Below, piece after piece: positions 41,922 to 43,187 of a stretch of 43,187 nt of DNA. The notes below the pieces were generated by a model. That model was not told the DNA's origin. It did not search any database and worked only from the letters and a program-made list of their open reading frames with translations. This DNA is from Verrucomicrobiota bacterium (GTDB lineage Bacteria > Verrucomicrobiota > Verrucomicrobiia > Opitutales > Opitutaceae). The stretch lies in contig JAUWBD010000014.1 of NCBI GenBank assembly GCA_030605125.1, positions 1 through 43,187 of the forward strand, read 5' to 3'. The position numbers and the translations under genes were made by a program. The first letter of the stretch is position 1. Each line of letters begins with the position of its first letter.

Positions 41922-43115
41922 CTACTGCAGGCCACCGGCGACGGCACCAAGCTGGAAGATCGGCAGGAACATCGCCATGACGATGCCACCGACGACGACG
42001 CCGAGGAAGACGATGAGCATCGGCTCGATCAGCGAAGTGAGCGAGGCGACCGTGGCTTCCGATTCGGTGTCGTAGAAGTCGGCGATCTTGTTCATCATGC
42101 CGTCCACGTTGCCGGTCGATTCACCGGCTTTGACCATGTGCTTCATCATCGGCGGGAAGAAAGAATTGGAGGCGAGAACTTCGGAGACTTGGCCGCCTTG
42201 GCTGACGTGTTTGGCGATCTCGGCGCAGGCATCCTCGACTTGGACCTTGTTCGAGGCGGCCGCGACGATTTCGAGCGTGCGAAGAATCGGCACGCCCGAG
42301 CGGATGAGGGTCGCGTAGGTGCGGCAAAAGCGGGAGAGGGCGATCTTGTGGATCAGATTGCCAAAGATGGGCGCCTTGACGAGGGACTCGTCCTTGATGC
42401 GGCGCCCCTTGGGCGTGGCGATGAACTTGTTTAGGAGCCACCACACGCCGCCCGCGCCGAGGAGAAGCCAGTGAAAGTTGCCTTTAAGAAAGTCGCTCAG
42501 GTCGATGAGCATCTGCGTGGGTGCGGGCAAGTTGGCGCCGAAGTCCGCGAACATGGCGGCGAAGACGGGAATGACGAAAATGAGGAGCACGTTGACCAGC
42601 GCCACCGCCAAGCCGATGACCGCGATGGGGTAGGTCATGGCGGACTTCACTTTCTTTTGGAGCTTCACGCTCGACTCGAAGTAAGCGGCGACTTTGGAGA
42701 GGATTTCCGCGAGTGCGCCGGAGGCCTCGCCGGCTTCCACCATGGAGATGAAGAGGGAGTTGAAAGCCTTAGGGTAAAGTTTGACCGCGGTGGAGAAGGC
42801 GGCGCCCTGCGAGATCTCGATGCGGACATCGCGAATGATCACGCGAAACACGGGATCCTCGGTCTGATCCTGCAAGGCCTCGAGACACTGCACGAGGGGG
42901 AGACCGGCGTTGAGCAGCGAGGCGAGTTGCTGGGTGAAAATGGCCAGCTCCCCCAGCGGCAGCTTATAGGTTTTGGCCTTTTTTTCGTAGGCTTTCTGCT
43001 TCGCGAGAGCTTGGGACGCGTGGATGCCTGACTTTTTGGCGCTCGTAGCGCTGGAGCTTGCGGAGCGGAGGGAAGACGGGGTGGTGGGGGCGCTACGCGT
43101 CGAAATAAAAGCCAT
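41922..43115 (-). CDS. pilC: Type IV pilus/type II secretion inner-membrane platform protein (PilC/GspF)
   Basis: A 397-residue protein from the ATG at 43115. A low-complexity Ser/Thr/Ala N-terminus (1-30) is followed by two T2SSF domains (about 55-185 and 258-388). Conserved marks are FTQQLASLLNAGLPLVQCLEAL, VEAGEASGALAEIL, RFCRTYATLIRSGVPILRTLEIV and VKAGESTGNVDGMM. Three transmembrane segments are seen near 165-190, 214-230 and 365-388. It is the membrane platform on which PilB/GspE acts. The ATPase gene should lie just beyond the right window edge; the remaining 72 nt hold no gene. Confidence 0.93.
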   Translation of the reverse strand: MAFISTRSAPTTPSSLRSASSSATSAKKSGIHASQALAKQKAYEKKAKTYKLPLGELAIFTQQLASLLNAGLPLVQCLEALQDQTEDPVFRVIIRDVRIEISQGAAFSTAVKLYPKAFNSLFISMVEAGEASGALAEILSKVAAYFESSVKLQKKVKSAMTYPIAVIGLAVALVNVLLIFVIPVFAAMFADFGANLPAPTQMLIDLSDFLKGNFHWLLLGAGGVWWLLNKFIATPKGRRIKDESLVKAPIFGNLIHKIALSRFCRTYATLIRSGVPILRTLEIVAAASNKVQVEDACAEIAKHVSQGGQVSEVLASNSFFPPMMKHMVKAGESTGNVDGMMNKIADFYDTESEATVASLTSLIEPMLIVFLGVVVGGIVMAMFLPIFQLGAVAGGLQ

Positions 43116-43187
43116 GGACAGATGGTGGCGGGAGGCGCCATCGGGTCGCAATCCGTTTCCGAGACCCGGATCCGCCTTTGACGCCGC

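Overview
The window comes from a high-GC bacterium that is most likely a member of the Verrucomicrobiota, probably Opitutaceae. This is an inference. It rests on the GC-rich coding sequence, a PVC-style prepilin-like protein with a very regular GFTLIEL leader, GPP34 and YfiR genes in a signalling locus, and several imperfect palindromic intergenic repeats. No transposase, integrase, phage gene or CRISPR array was seen. The window holds 33 complete protein genes, one gene cut by the left edge, and one tRNA.

Left part (1-3840): the 5' end of a membrane protein (minus), then a cupin, a secreted polysaccharide deacetylase, a divergent Y-family DNA polymerase and a small DUF3592-like membrane protein (all plus).

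Centre (3913-27092): fifteen consecutive minus-strand genes, about 23 kb, almost all devoted to sensing. Reading with transcription there are four blocks. (a) An ABC importer with a giant periplasmic binding protein of four tandem domains, a STAS-fusion protein, a permease and an ATPase. (b) A partner-switching block: an RsbW-like kinase, a STAS antagonist, a GPP34-domain protein, a receptor-like four-helix membrane protein, a Na/Pi-cotransporter-PhoU protein, another STAS protein and a single-domain response regulator. (c) Two tandem TonB-dependent receptors preceded by a candidate attenuator. (d) A YfiR-like periplasmic protein, a CHASE8-HAMP-PAS histidine kinase, a triple-PAS histidine kinase and a hybrid kinase with three receiver domains. 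Block (c-d) is very tightly packed: a 1-nt gap and two 4-nt ATGA overlaps. The proposed logic is outer-membrane receptors, then YfiR, then a CHASE8 kinase, then a phosphorelay. It parallels YfiBNR but has kinases in place of a diguanylate cyclase. No sigma factor, SpoIIE phosphatase or DNA-binding output is encoded in the block.

Right part (27093-43187): a prepilin-like protein (plus), a small membrane protein, threonylcarbamoyl-AMP synthase and ribosomal protein S18 (minus). Next is an exopolysaccharide set on the minus strand (beta-barrel protein, Wza-like exporter, tyrosine autokinase) with a divergent membrane-anchored TPR protein. Then come a second Na/Pi-cotransporter-PhoU protein and a small conserved protein (minus), nadC-birA (plus), tRNA-Leu(CAG) (minus), a degenerate NtrC-type regulator and a PilC/GspF inner-membrane protein (minus). 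Intrinsic terminators are clear after rpsR, the autokinase gene and the beta-barrel gene. Two of them sit almost on the next start codon.

All family assignments come from reading motifs by eye. No database search was run.
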